Shown: positions 8,079 through 15,033 of the stretch, piece after piece | How positions within the stretch are numbered: position 1 is the stretch's first letter | Layout: the number at the start of each line of letters is the position of its first letter | Assembly (NCBI GenBank): GCA_000333855.2 | Contig: CM007320.1 | Location: forward strand, 3,085,049 to 3,100,081 | Length of the DNA: 15,033 bases | Direction of reading: 5' to 3' | From: Endotrypanum monterogeii | Taxonomy: Eukaryota > Euglenozoa > Kinetoplastea > Trypanosomatida > Trypanosomatidae | Translations under genes and position numbers: made by a program | Notes under the pieces: generated by a model | The model's input: the letters and a program-made list of their open reading frames with translations, nothing else | Databases searched by the model: none | What the model was told of the DNA's origin: nothing

Positions 8079-8557
8079 GTAAACAAAATGTTACATTTTT
8101 TTAAAAAATCTATCATGGAAGATGACGCATGGAAACAGAGAAAGCGAATCCACAGCGCAGTGCCGGTGTACCCAGTGCCATGCTGAGCGGTAAAACACGT
8201 CTAGAGGAGGGAATACAGCAACACACATACAGGCATATTCAACGCAATTTCGACAAAGTGAATCGGTCAGACATTCGCAGCGCGAAAAAAAGAGCAGCAT
8301 CGAAAAAAAAAAAAAGAAGAAAGAAGAGTCTTCACGTCGGCTTGCCTCCACGCGCGTACAATACCGTGTATGCCTCCAAGCGAAGACACGCATCTTTCCG
8401 CCCCCCCTCCTGTGAAATACAGCTCGGCCGCAGAACAAGAAAAAATGCAGTGAAGTCGCACTTCCGTAAATCTACTACCGCGCGCTTTTGATAATACCCA
8501 AGACGCGACCATGGGTGGCCTCACTAGAGTTCACCTCTGCTCACTTTCAGCTTTGAA

Positions 8558-11500
8558 TCACAGCCGGCGCCTCAGCTCATCCTTGAAGCGATCGAGAAAG
8601 CTGCTGACGTTGCTAGCTCCTCTACGAGCCGAGGTAGCTCCGCTGGCAGCGAGCCTGTTGCTGCTGTTGCTTTCCATGAAGACGTGGTAATTTTTCTGCA
8701 GTCGAAGCCAGCGTGTCCGCACTACTGGACTGCATTCAAGCAATACACCGTCGCTGGTCAGCTGCTGGATGCCGGGCAGGAGATACCGATACACAAGCGT
8801 CGGCGTAACTACAGCGCACTTGATAATGTTGCTAAGCAATGCTTGAAGCAAGAGCATCGTATCCTCCCAGTCGTGTACTGCGAGGTCCCTCTCCTCGCCG
8901 CCTGTACCTCCATGTGAGACGTCAGCTTGTCCTGTGGCCGACGCAGTCGGGACTGAAGACGTCGCTGATTTCGCTGTTTGAGCAAACCTTTCCTGAGACA
9001 GCAACATCACGTACAACTCGGCGAGACGGTCCATGAGAACAGACAGCTGTGGGTAGAGAAGCGCTTCGCGCGGCTCAGCAGGCATGCGCTGCGTGAGCTG
9101 GTACATCTGCTGTAGCAGGCAGCGGGTGTATCGCGACGTACACCCGGTTTTGTCGGCCACACGTAGCACGGGCCGAATCGTCTTTTCCTGCGCCCGGGGC
9201 TCCGTCAGGGCAGTCGAGATGGAGAGAAAACCAGACAAAGCGGCCTCTTGCACATTCGCCTGTGAGTCCTCTAGAAGAGGCACCAGAGGTTCAATCAGCA
9301 GAGTTACCTTGAGATGCTCGCTCGCAAGCATGGCGCAGCTATCTTGAGCCAACACCACCGCCGTCAGCCGCTGTCGCTTCTCTGGCGAGGCCGCAAGAAA
9401 TCTCACCAGTCCTGAAATGCCAGAAGCGACTTCGTGGCTCTCCATGGCAAACGGGGCCAGGGCTGCCACACACTGAACACAAGTCACGAGCGGTGCAGAG
9501 CGTGTGGACCCGAAGTCCTCGTTCTTGAGAGAGATGCACCACGCCACGAGGCGGAGACTCTGGCTCTGGATGTGGTGTGGGGTGACAGCCTCAGAAAGCG
9601 GTGCTGTGGATGGAGGGGAAGCACTCGTGGTGGCTGCCTTCCCTTCATCTGGTGCTGTAGAGTCGTCGGGAGCGTTGGCGCCCCTGCCGCCCGGAGGCAG
9701 GGTCACAGTCTCACCACAGAGAAAAAGAAAAAAGGATAGCACAAATCGTAACCGCCCTCTCCCCAAGTCCTGTGGAGACAGTGAAGCGTCTAGCGGACTT
9801 TGTGGTGATTGAGAAGACTGCAGGAATATTGTGGATGAGTGTGCCTCAGCCATAGCCGACGCGCCGTCTGACTCCAGGGCAGCCTTAATGCCCTGTGGAG
9901 AAGTAGGCACAAGCACGCCTTGCAAGTAGTGCACAATCTCCTGCCAGGCCTGTGTCCCAAGCAGTGGCACCAGCGACGCAAGCGTCGCACAGAGTGCGCA
10001 CAACGGGCCGCACAAGCGAGCGCTGGCATCGGAGCCACTTAGAATTGAGTTTTCCCCACCCGCCGACAACGGCGTAAAGTACACCTTGGAGAGGAGGGGA
10101 GAAATAAGATTGTAAGCCTTTGGCAGCACCTCACGCACATAGGTAGACGATAGCGAGGAGGCATATTGCGAGCCATCACCGGCGTCACATCCATCGTGGC
10201 GGGTTTCGCTCTCGTGAGTGTGCAAAAGCTCCGCAGCGACGCAGCGAAGGGCTGCGTGAAGAAGTTGAATAAGTGTTATGACGTTGCTGAGAGACAGCGC
10301 TGCCGCTACAGACGCACTCGCTTCGTCCGGGGCGTCTGTCCCGCTCTCCTCACGGGTGGCGGTGGCGGTTGATACAGTGGAGTTATCCGATATAACTGCC
10401 CCACCATTTTTCTTGTCTCGTCCTTTCAACAACAGAAGTTGTGTTGCCTCCATCTCGATGACGGTGAGTAGAAGAGGCACGAATTGCTTGAGCAAGACCT
10501 TATCTCGCAGGAAAAGGGGATAAAACGCCTCGCATAACTGCGTCTGTGCCGCCTGGCGCACAGTTCGGCTGCTGCTGTCAGTCGCCAACTGCACGAGCAT
10601 CCCCATAAGAAACGTCTTCTGAGATTGCGACAGGGGCACAAAACTGATCTCATGCGAGCAGCCATCAGACGTGCACGTTGAAGTCGAGCATTTTGCGCCT
10701 GTATAAGGTGGTCGAACCCCCCCAAATTTTGAGTGCGTCGCGCCCACTGCCGAGGCGGAGGAATTCTGAGTGACGGTGGTGCCAGTAGTCATTACGTCGC
10801 CCCAGAGCAGGGCAAGGCAGCGTGGCAGCTCGCTGCGCACTGCAGAAGTGTCGTCCTCGCACAAGGGCCGCAGCAATCCTTGACAAAGTGAATAGCGCAC
10901 CTGTGGAGAACGTCGCAGAAGCGGTGCCACAGCAGCGGCACAATCAAGGGCCAGAAGCCGTCGCTCGAACACCTGCGCGTTGACGAGGGTGTAAAGCTCT
11001 GGAATAAGCACCTGCTCCAGCACCCGTGGCGGTGCCTCCTGGGCAACACGCAGCCACTCCTGCACAATGGCTATACGATGCTCAGTCATCGGTCGCTTGT
11101 AAAGAGTTAGCATCATGTGCCGTGCCGCCGCGCGCACGGTACTAGATGAGCCCAGCACCGCCACGACGCGAAGCATTGGAAGCAGAATATCCTTTTGGAT
11201 CGGATCTACCGAACTGGCCAAAGCCTGCATGCGTTCGGCAACTATGGCAACAGTCTGCTGCAGCTGGTTTTCCGACTCGCATACGCGGGTGCGCAGTCGA
11301 ACGTTCGCTTCCTCAGCTACCTGCACCTGCTTCTCTAAACTCTTGCGTTCATCTTCATAACGCTGCGCACTCCGCTGGTTGTAGAAAGCACACAGCTGAG
11401 GGTCCCAACGCTCTAGCAGCATGATCACGTCTTCCTTAGACGTCAAGTCCCTGTACGCAGAAAGGCCCTCGACGACACCCTCGCACAGCTCTGACAACAG

Positions 11501-11728
11501 CCCGGCGGGTGTCGAAAGGAGAGCATTTGTTGTCATATTTTGGGGATTTCCACCCGCGAAGACCTGACCAGCAGGAGCATCCTCACCCGCCAGCGTCTCG
11601 GGAGAGAGCTCTGCCTTGAGCGCAGCGTGGGCATGGGTGAATCCACGGCGATGCAGCCAGTCCACTACTGCCCTCTCCGACAACTCAGCACCGCTTCTGA
11701 CCGCTGTGACGGAAGCGGAGAGATCCAT
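8558..11728 (-). CDS. RELCH: RELCH-like protein (LisH domain, coiled coil, HEAT repeats)
   Basis: This 1056-aa protein has the domain order of RELCH/KIAA1468, a Rab11-binding protein that in mammals helps move cholesterol from recycling endosomes to the trans-Golgi. A LisH motif is at about 16-41 (SERAVVDWLHRRGFTHAHAA at 18-37). A coiled coil lies at about 118-168, rich in Glu, Gln and Arg. HEAT-type helical repeats follow from about 180 to 1020. The stretch with FERRLLALDCAAAVAPLLRR (254-273) matches the animal block in which neighbouring helices read ERRLLVAEACGALAPYLP. Low-complexity Ser/Thr/Ala loops (310-360, 440-475, 675-715, 918-950) interrupt the repeats. The C-terminus is basic (FLDRFKDELRRRL). 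The length is a little under that of the human protein, about 1,216 aa. The open frame starts upstream with TTG at 11752, so the first ATG at 11726-11728 is chosen. The family call is good; a role in sterol transport here is inference. Confidence 0.85.
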   Translation of the reverse strand: MDLSASVTAVRSGAELSERAVVDWLHRRGFTHAHAALKAELSPETLAGEDAPAGQVFAGGNPQNMTTNALLSTPAGLLSELCEGVVEGLSAYRDLTSKEDVIMLLERWDPQLCAFYNQRSAQRYEDERKSLEKQVQVAEEANVRLRTRVCESENQLQQTVAIVAERMQALASSVDPIQKDILLPMLRVVAVLGSSSTVRAAARHMMLTLYKRPMTEHRIAIVQEWLRVAQEAPPRVLEQVLIPELYTLVNAQVFERRLLALDCAAAVAPLLRRSPQVRYSLCQGLLRPLCEDDTSAVRSELPRCLALLWGDVMTTGTTVTQNSSASAVGATHSKFGGVRPPYTGAKCSTSTCTSDGCSHEISFVPLSQSQKTFLMGMLVQLATDSSSRTVRQAAQTQLCEAFYPLFLRDKVLLKQFVPLLLTVIEMEATQLLLLKGRDKKNGGAVISDNSTVSTATATREESGTDAPDEASASVAAALSLSNVITLIQLLHAALRCVAAELLHTHESETRHDGCDAGDGSQYASSLSSTYVREVLPKAYNLISPLLSKVYFTPLSAGGENSILSGSDASARLCGPLCALCATLASLVPLLGTQAWQEIVHYLQGVLVPTSPQGIKAALESDGASAMAEAHSSTIFLQSSQSPQSPLDASLSPQDLGRGRLRFVLSFFLFLCGETVTLPPGGRGANAPDDSTAPDEGKAATTSASPPSTAPLSEAVTPHHIQSQSLRLVAWCISLKNEDFGSTRSAPLVTCVQCVAALAPFAMESHEVASGISGLVRFLAASPEKRQRLTAVVLAQDSCAMLASEHLKVTLLIEPLVPLLEDSQANVQEAALSGFLSISTALTEPRAQEKTIRPVLRVADKTGCTSRYTRCLLQQMYQLTQRMPAEPREALLYPQLSVLMDRLAELYVMLLSQERFAQTAKSATSSVPTASATGQADVSHGGTGGEERDLAVHDWEDTMLLLQALLSNIIKCAVVTPTLVYRYLLPGIQQLTSDGVLLECSPVVRTRWLRLQKNYHVFMESNSSNRLAASGATSARRGASNVSSFLDRFKDELRRRL

Positions 11729-11762
11729 TGCGTCGCGGCACAGCACTATCAAATATAAGCAA

Positions 11763-11790
11763 CTAGATCATACATTAAACGGAGGAAGGA
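11763..11790 (-). promoter_or_regulatory. Proximal candidate spliced-leader acceptor for the RELCH-like gene
   Basis: On the minus strand a 10-nt pyrimidine tract (11790-11781) is followed by AG at 11764-11763 with no earlier AG. The 5' UTR would be 34 nt and free of ATG. Confidence 0.35.
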
Positions 11791-11813
11791 CGGATGAGAA
11801 GGCGTCTAAGCCG

Positions 11814-11862
11814 CTGATCAGAAAACCCATGCATAAACACACACAAGAGAGAAAGAAAAAAG
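11814..11862 (-). promoter_or_regulatory. Distal candidate spliced-leader acceptor for the RELCH-like gene
   Basis: On the minus strand an 18-nt pyrimidine tract (11862-11845) is followed about 30 nt later by the first AG (11815-11814). The tract is better than at the proximal site. The 85-nt 5' UTR would carry two tiny uORFs, an 8-codon frame from the ATG at 11775 and a 2-codon frame from the ATG at 11771, both closing before the main ATG. Confidence 0.4.
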
Positions 11863-12092
11863 TGATGCAGATGAGATCAACAAGCATAACAGTAATGGCT
11901 ACCATTAAAATACAAATGTTTCTAACCTTTTTTTTTTCGATCAAAGAAAACGCGAACAGGACAAGATAGCCTCCACAACAAAGAACAGCAAATCAACGAG
12001 GGAGAAGAGAAGGAAGAAGTGAAGACGGCGACACGACAGAGAGGGCGCGGAGTGTGAAAGAGTAAAATAATGGTCACTGACGAACTGTGATG

Positions 12093-12137
12093 ACACACAC
12101 AATCACACAATCACACAAACACACACAATCACACAAC
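12093..12137. repeat. Imperfect CA-rich repeat with an aatcacac unit
   Basis: The stretch consists of CA dinucleotides interrupted by AATC at irregular intervals (aatcacac occurs at least three times). It lies in the spacer upstream of the RELCH-like gene. Confidence 0.85.
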
Positions 12138-12156
12138 TCCACTAATGAAAAGACCT

Positions 12157-12183
12157 CCCCCCCCCCCCAAAAAAAAAAAAAAA
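12157..12183. repeat. C12-A15 double homopolymer
   Basis: Twelve C (12157-12168) run directly into fifteen A (12169-12183). On the transcribed strand this reads T15 then G12. Run lengths may contain sequencing error. Confidence 0.9.
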
Positions 12184-12393
12184 CTCTTTAAGCGTTCTGT
12201 CAGGGAGAAAAAAACATACACGCGTATGTATTGGTTTTTCTCTCCCCGCCGCCCCATCCCTTATTTTAATTGAGGTGAGTTCTTCCCTTTGATGAGTTTA
12301 AAAGAGGAAGTGCGGAGAAGTGAAAAAAAAAGGGGCAAGAAGAGTACTTTTTCATTAATCGCACAGATGCAGTGACACAAAACGATACGGGGG

Positions 12394-12396
<3 letters not shown>

Positions 12397-12428
<32 letters not shown>

Positions 12429-12437
12429 TGTGTGTAG
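12397..12437. repeat. (TG)15 microsatellite
   Basis: Fifteen uninterrupted TG units (12397-12426) are followed by an interrupted TG tail to about 12437. The repeat lies downstream of the 189-aa gene, where the transcript would read (CA)n. Confidence 0.95.
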
Positions 12438-13276
12438 TGGAAAGTGGGCATGTGCGCGATAGGCCTTCGGTACTCAAAATGACGTGAAGGCGCTGAATTC
12501 ACATGTATTCCCATCAGCACGTTTGGGTTATACTGAGCTGCAAGCATTTGTAGTATTACCCTCTTGGCACCAGACAGCAGCCAAACCGCAGGTGCTGTAC
12601 GGGTTGGACGAACCTCAACATGAACGAACGCCAAACACCTCCGGAGCAGGACTTGAACCGCATAAAGAGGAGGGGAGAGGCGGAAAGGGGGCAAAAAAAA
12701 AAAACGCATAAAAAGCTGAATAACACGTGTCTTCTCCATATAGCATCAACCAAAGGAAATGAGTATTTCTTTTTGAGATGAATGCCTCTCCTTAGCGCTG
12801 GCCACCTCTTGAAAGATGAAGAAAAGCACGTGGCTGATAATGATTTCCTTGGGAGGAGAAGAAGAAAAAAAAGCTGGGACATAACTTTCCCTCTCATTGA
12901 ACTAGCTCCGGAGTCCCAGAAGCTGGTTGCTGGAGATTAAACACAACAACACTTTGGACCAGAGGAAAGGATCGGCCAGAGGGGTAGAGCAGCCCACGAC
13001 TGCTGTAAGTGGTTCCATTCGAGCCAGCATTGCCGTACACTGCAAGGAGCTAATACATATATTATTTTTCTCAAAGTATGCTCAAGGCGATTTTACATCA
13101 AAAAGAGTCTCGAAGATCGATAGAAACATTGGGCAACATTATTTCCCAGCCAACCTCGTAGCGGGAAAAAAAGGAGGAGTACATGCTAGCGCTCGAGAAG
13201 TAAGAAAACACCAAATGAAAAGTAAAGGAACGTGAATTCTCAGTAAATGTGATACACGTAAAGGAGACTAACATGG

Positions 13277-13846
13277 TTAAGATTCTGCACCTTCTCCCTT
13301 CGTCATCTTGTCAGCGGATGCAGCGATCTCGGCTTCTGTGCGCTTTGCCGGTGGTGGGCGACGAGCGGTAACGTACTTCTCATAGAGAGCGATGTGCTTG
13401 CTGCGCTCACGCTGCATTCCTTCGCGGTACAAGCGATCTGTGGTAGATTGCTGCTCCTTAGCCTTCAGCCTCCGTGTGTTGCGCACGTAATGTGATGTCT
13501 CCCGTGCGTACAAGCGGTCGAAGTTTTCTTTTTTAATTGCGAGAGACTCGTCGTAGAGGTGACGTATTAGGGATGCTTCATCACCAGGTGAAATAGTGTC
13601 TGCCTTCACCGGTGCGTTGACCTGCTGTGAGATCGTCTCTCGCGAACGCTGCTGCCGCTCTATAGACTCTTCATAGAGGTGATAAATGTGCTTTTCGAGG
13701 GCCTCTCTGGTGATGGTAAGTCGTGGGACAAGCGGCTTCAACTCGACTTCGGGGCGATGACTAGTGGTGAGACGATCTACACTTCGCTGCAGCTCATCGC
13801 TCGTCATCCTCTTCACGGGTGCGCATTGATCCTCTGTGGTGTTCAT
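13277..13846 (-). CDS. Hypothetical 189-aa protein with repeated Leu-Tyr motifs
   Basis: I do not recognise a family with a known function. The protein is charged, has no signal peptide or membrane segment, and is predicted by eye to be mostly helical. Its feature is a repeated Leu-Tyr motif in a helical context: HLYEES (56-61), HLYDES (96-101), RLYARE (111-116), RLYREG (138-143) and ALYEKY (153-158). The second and third motifs are 15 residues apart, as are the fourth and fifth. Successive units begin about 40 residues apart, suggesting three diverged copies, the first lacking its second Leu-Tyr. The tail is rich in Lys, Glu and Ala. The open frame extends upstream to a GTG at 13951, but that part translates the CA/TA microsatellite, so the ATG at 13844-13846 is chosen. 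A structural or cytoskeletal role is possible but unproven. It is transcribed first of the four minus-strand genes. Confidence 0.85.
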   Translation of the reverse strand: MNTTEDQCAPVKRMTSDELQRSVDRLTTSHRPEVELKPLVPRLTITREALEKHIYHLYEESIERQQRSRETISQQVNAPVKADTISPGDEASLIRHLYDESLAIKKENFDRLYARETSHYVRNTRRLKAKEQQSTTDRLYREGMQRERSKHIALYEKYVTARRPPPAKRTEAEIAASADKMTKGEGAES

Positions 13847-13869
13847 CGCGACGCGGCCTTTTTCTTTCT

Positions 13870-13872
13870 CTG

Positions 13873-13909
<37 letters not shown>

Positions 13910-13935
13910 ATGTGTAAACACCAGAGAAAGGAGAG
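13870..13935 (-). promoter_or_regulatory. Predicted spliced-leader acceptor for the 189-aa gene, with microsatellite inside
   Basis: On the minus strand a 13-nt pyrimidine tract (13935-13923) is followed by a CA-rich run and (TA)n that contain no AG. The first AG is at 13871-13870, leaving a 23-nt 5' UTR without ATG. The distance from tract to AG, about 52 nt, is set almost wholly by the microsatellite. Confidence 0.5.
13873..13908. repeat. Compound (TA)11(TG)7 microsatellite
   Basis: Eleven TA units (13873-13894) run into seven TG units (13895-13908), with a further interrupted TG tail to about 13915. The repeat lies just ahead of the 189-aa gene. Confidence 0.95.
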
Positions 13936-14193
13936 TCGCACAGAGCCCCACGTTTACTACAGAACACGTGCCAAGCTGCCAAGAGTCAGAATGGACACAG
14001 AGTCAACAAAAAAAAAATGCCACAACACAAATATGCGTGGAATATTTTCTTTCCCCCTCCTCTGTCGTACTGCCAGCGTCGATGAGTTGACAGAACAATA
14101 GAGTAAGTGAAGTGAACAGGGAGAAAAAATGTTCTTCGGAGAAAAAACACCTCACAGCATTCCAAAATGGAATTATGTGTAGGACAATACAAT

Positions 14194-14199
<6 letters not shown>

Positions 14200-14224
<25 letters not shown>

Positions 14225-14225
14225 A
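14200..14225. repeat. (TA)13 microsatellite
   Basis: Thirteen uninterrupted TA units lie in untranslated DNA upstream of the 189-aa gene. The length is the same as that of the TA tract at 98-123. Confidence 0.95.
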
Positions 14226-14921
14226 AACGATATGTTGGGCAAGAAGGAAGGAAAATGCGGTGAGGACGGCATCACAGAGAACCGTTGGGAGGTAAAGTCA
14301 GAAGCAGCAGAGAATTGTGAAGACATTGGGAAGGTAAGGGAGACCGGTAGTGCATCCGATGTCACACATTATTTCATCGAGACCGCTACTTTTCACTGAA
14401 GCGCGCCAACGTCCGCTAGGAGGAAAAACACTGGAGGATACCCCCCACAAAAAAAAAAGAGAACCACATCTTAATTACGAGCGGTCGCCCATCAGCAAAG
14501 TCAGTAGACGTCGCAGCCACAACCAAGCATTTCCCCTCTCATGCACCTCACCGGACAGATGCTGCCGCTCTCTTCCGGAAAATCGTTCGTTTCTTATTTT
14601 TTCTGCTCCATCGCGTTCAGAATAAAGATCAAAATCGCGAACTGTGGGGAAAACACCATCAATGAACTCGGGGATAGTAAAAAAAAAAAACAATGAGTTT
14701 CTGTTCCCTTTTCACAGGTGCACCCTTCGCAATGGGAGGAAACAAATATCAAATCCACAGGATACCCCACGTGCGACCCATGCAGCAACAGTCCACCTGC
14801 CCTTCTCTCTTTGTCTTGCGCACCGCGGCTACGTGCTCGCCACCGGCGACGAGGCGGCCGCTGGTGAGACCACCCCTCCGCTGTCACCGTCCCATCTCGT
14901 CTGCGGATACGTACTGCACGT

Positions 14922-15033
14922 TTACCCAAAAAACCACATGACCGACTCGGAGAGGCTGATGCCCTCGCCTGTGTCCGCGCGGTACTGGCAGTCGGGGGTC
15001 ACCCGAGGCGCCTGCGGGCACCGTCTCCAAACA
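14922..15033 (-). CDS. Possible 3' end of a further minus-strand gene (strand unresolved)
   Basis: The last ~110 bases are G/C-rich with G or C in most third codon positions, unlike the spacer before them. On the minus strand a frame open from the window edge ends in TAA (14924-14922) and encodes about 36 residues, finishing with ISLSESVMWFFG. This reading fits the direction of the four neighbours and a usual spacer length of about 1.1 kb. The plus-strand alternative from 14938 uses the same third-codon positions, so composition does not separate them. I do not recognise the peptide. Confidence 0.35.
   Translation of the reverse strand, partial: VWRRCPQAPRVTPDCQYRADTGEGISLSESVMWFFG
14938..15033 (+). 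CDS. Possible 5' end of a plus-strand gene (alternative to the minus-strand reading)
   Basis: An ATG at 14938-14940, in the context CCACATGACC, opens a frame that stays open to the window edge for 32 codons and begins MTDSERLMPSPVSARYW. About 26 of 31 codons after the ATG end in G or C. Upstream on the same strand, a pyrimidine tract (14797-14816) is followed by its first AG at 14852-14853. The 84 nt from there to the ATG contain no other ATG. This reading would make the region to the left a divergent strand switch. It excludes the minus-strand call at 14922-15033. Confidence 0.3.
   Translation, partial: MTDSERLMPSPVSARYWQSGVTRGACGHRLQT

Larger units (their letters stand above)
7757..8557. 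other. Intergenic region, RELCH-like to APE2-like
   Basis: This 0.8 kb stretch is the shortest spacer between genes. The half next to the RELCH-like stop is pyrimidine-rich on the plus strand, and the middle (about 8040-8330) is purine-rich, including a 13-A run at about 8305. The purine-rich blocks are polypyrimidine tracts on the transcribed strand and mark likely acceptor sites. The short frames across it (for example plus 8129-8491 and minus 8091-8438) give Lys- or Phe-rich peptides read from homopolymers, and I see no gene. Confidence 0.75.
11729..13276. other. Intergenic region, 189-aa gene to RELCH-like gene
   Basis: This 1.5 kb stretch is the longest spacer between confirmed genes and should contain the 3' UTR of the 189-aa gene and the 5' UTR of the RELCH-like gene. 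It holds CA- and TG-rich microsatellites, a C12A15 double homopolymer and many short A runs. The segment at about 12490-12670 is less repetitive than its surroundings and could be a degenerate retroposon of the SIDER type common in Leishmania 3' UTRs. I cannot confirm this from memory of that family. No gene is supported; the frames here read through microsatellites. Confidence 0.7.
13847..14921. other. Gene-free region upstream of the 189-aa gene
   Basis: This 1.1 kb stretch has two halves. From about 13980 to 14460 the plus strand is purine-rich, and from about 14480 to 14920 it is pyrimidine-rich. The spacer at 7757-8557 shows the same pattern, which suits a minus-strand gene ending to the right. 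A well-formed plus-strand acceptor-like site (pyrimidine tract 14697-14713, AG at 14716-14717) is also present. Frames in the region are short and low in complexity. Confidence 0.65.

Noticed and set aside
12644..12662. tRNA B-box-like sequence (GGTTCAAGTCC on the minus strand)
   Set aside because: The flanks do not form a T stem. The sequence where the rest of the tRNA should be (12663-12715) is purine-rich with a long A run and no A box.
12490..12670. Possible SIDER-type degenerate retroposon
   Set aside because: The location and low repetitiveness would fit, but I could not identify the family signature from sequence alone. A search against SIDER consensus sequences would decide.
12266..12739. 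157-codon minus-strand frame
   Set aside because: It includes a long Thr-His repeat from the (TG)15 tract and poly-Phe from A runs, with no domain seen.
12985..13035. tRNA-like stretch on the plus strand (GGTAGAGCAG ... GGTTCCATTCGAGCC)
   Set aside because: Box B has mismatches at key bases. The 5-bp stem that can form puts the wrong bases at the start of the T loop, and no acceptor stem is found.
1662..13951. N-terminal extensions of the four genes to the upstream GTG or TTG codons
   Set aside because: Trypanosomatid genes start at ATG. The extensions lack conserved sequence, and in the 189-aa gene the extension translates a microsatellite.

Overview
The window looks like nuclear DNA of a trypanosomatid protozoan, most likely Leishmania or a close relative in the Leishmaniinae. 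The grounds are four long intron-free genes on one strand with G/C-ending codons, separated by 0.8-1.5 kb of low-complexity DNA. That DNA carries homopolymers, TA, TG and CA microsatellites, and polypyrimidine tracts followed by AG just ahead of the start codons, as expected for trans-splicing of polycistronic transcripts. No bacterial promoters, operons, IS elements or CRISPR arrays are visible.

All four confident genes are on the minus strand, so transcription runs from right to left. First is a 189-aa protein with repeated Leu-Tyr motifs and no function I recognise (13277-13846). Next is a 1056-aa LisH, coiled-coil and HEAT-repeat protein that resembles RELCH/KIAA1468 (8558-11728). Then comes a 739-aa APE2-type AP endonuclease of the exonuclease III/EEP fold (5537-7756), and last an 849-aa beta subunit of the AP-3 adaptor (1662-4211). 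Each open frame extends upstream of its first ATG only through GTG or TTG codons, so the starts given are the first in-frame ATGs.

The gene-free stretches are 1-1661, 4212-5536, 7757-8557, 11729-13276 and 13847 to about 14920. Candidate spliced-leader acceptor sites can be placed ahead of each of the four genes. In several cases the choice of acceptor decides whether short upstream ORFs are in the mRNA. Both window edges are ambiguous. The last ~110 bases look coding, but either strand could be right. The first 59 bases hold an open plus-strand frame ending in TAG. If the plus-strand readings were correct, this would be a very short minus-strand cluster between a convergent and a divergent strand switch. 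The simpler reading is an ordinary minus-strand cluster that continues beyond both edges.

Two of the genes (AP-3 beta and RELCH-like) belong to endosomal membrane traffic and one to DNA repair. Neighbours in trypanosomatid clusters usually share transcription but not function, so I draw no pathway link. I found no clear new multi-gene system. The best leads are the Leu-Tyr repeat protein, the altered architecture of the APE2-like enzyme (substituted active-site position, large insertions, a degenerate PCNA-type motif, no GRF zinc finger), and the splice-acceptor arrangement of the 189-aa gene, where a (CA)n(TA)n microsatellite lies between the polypyrimidine tract and the AG.
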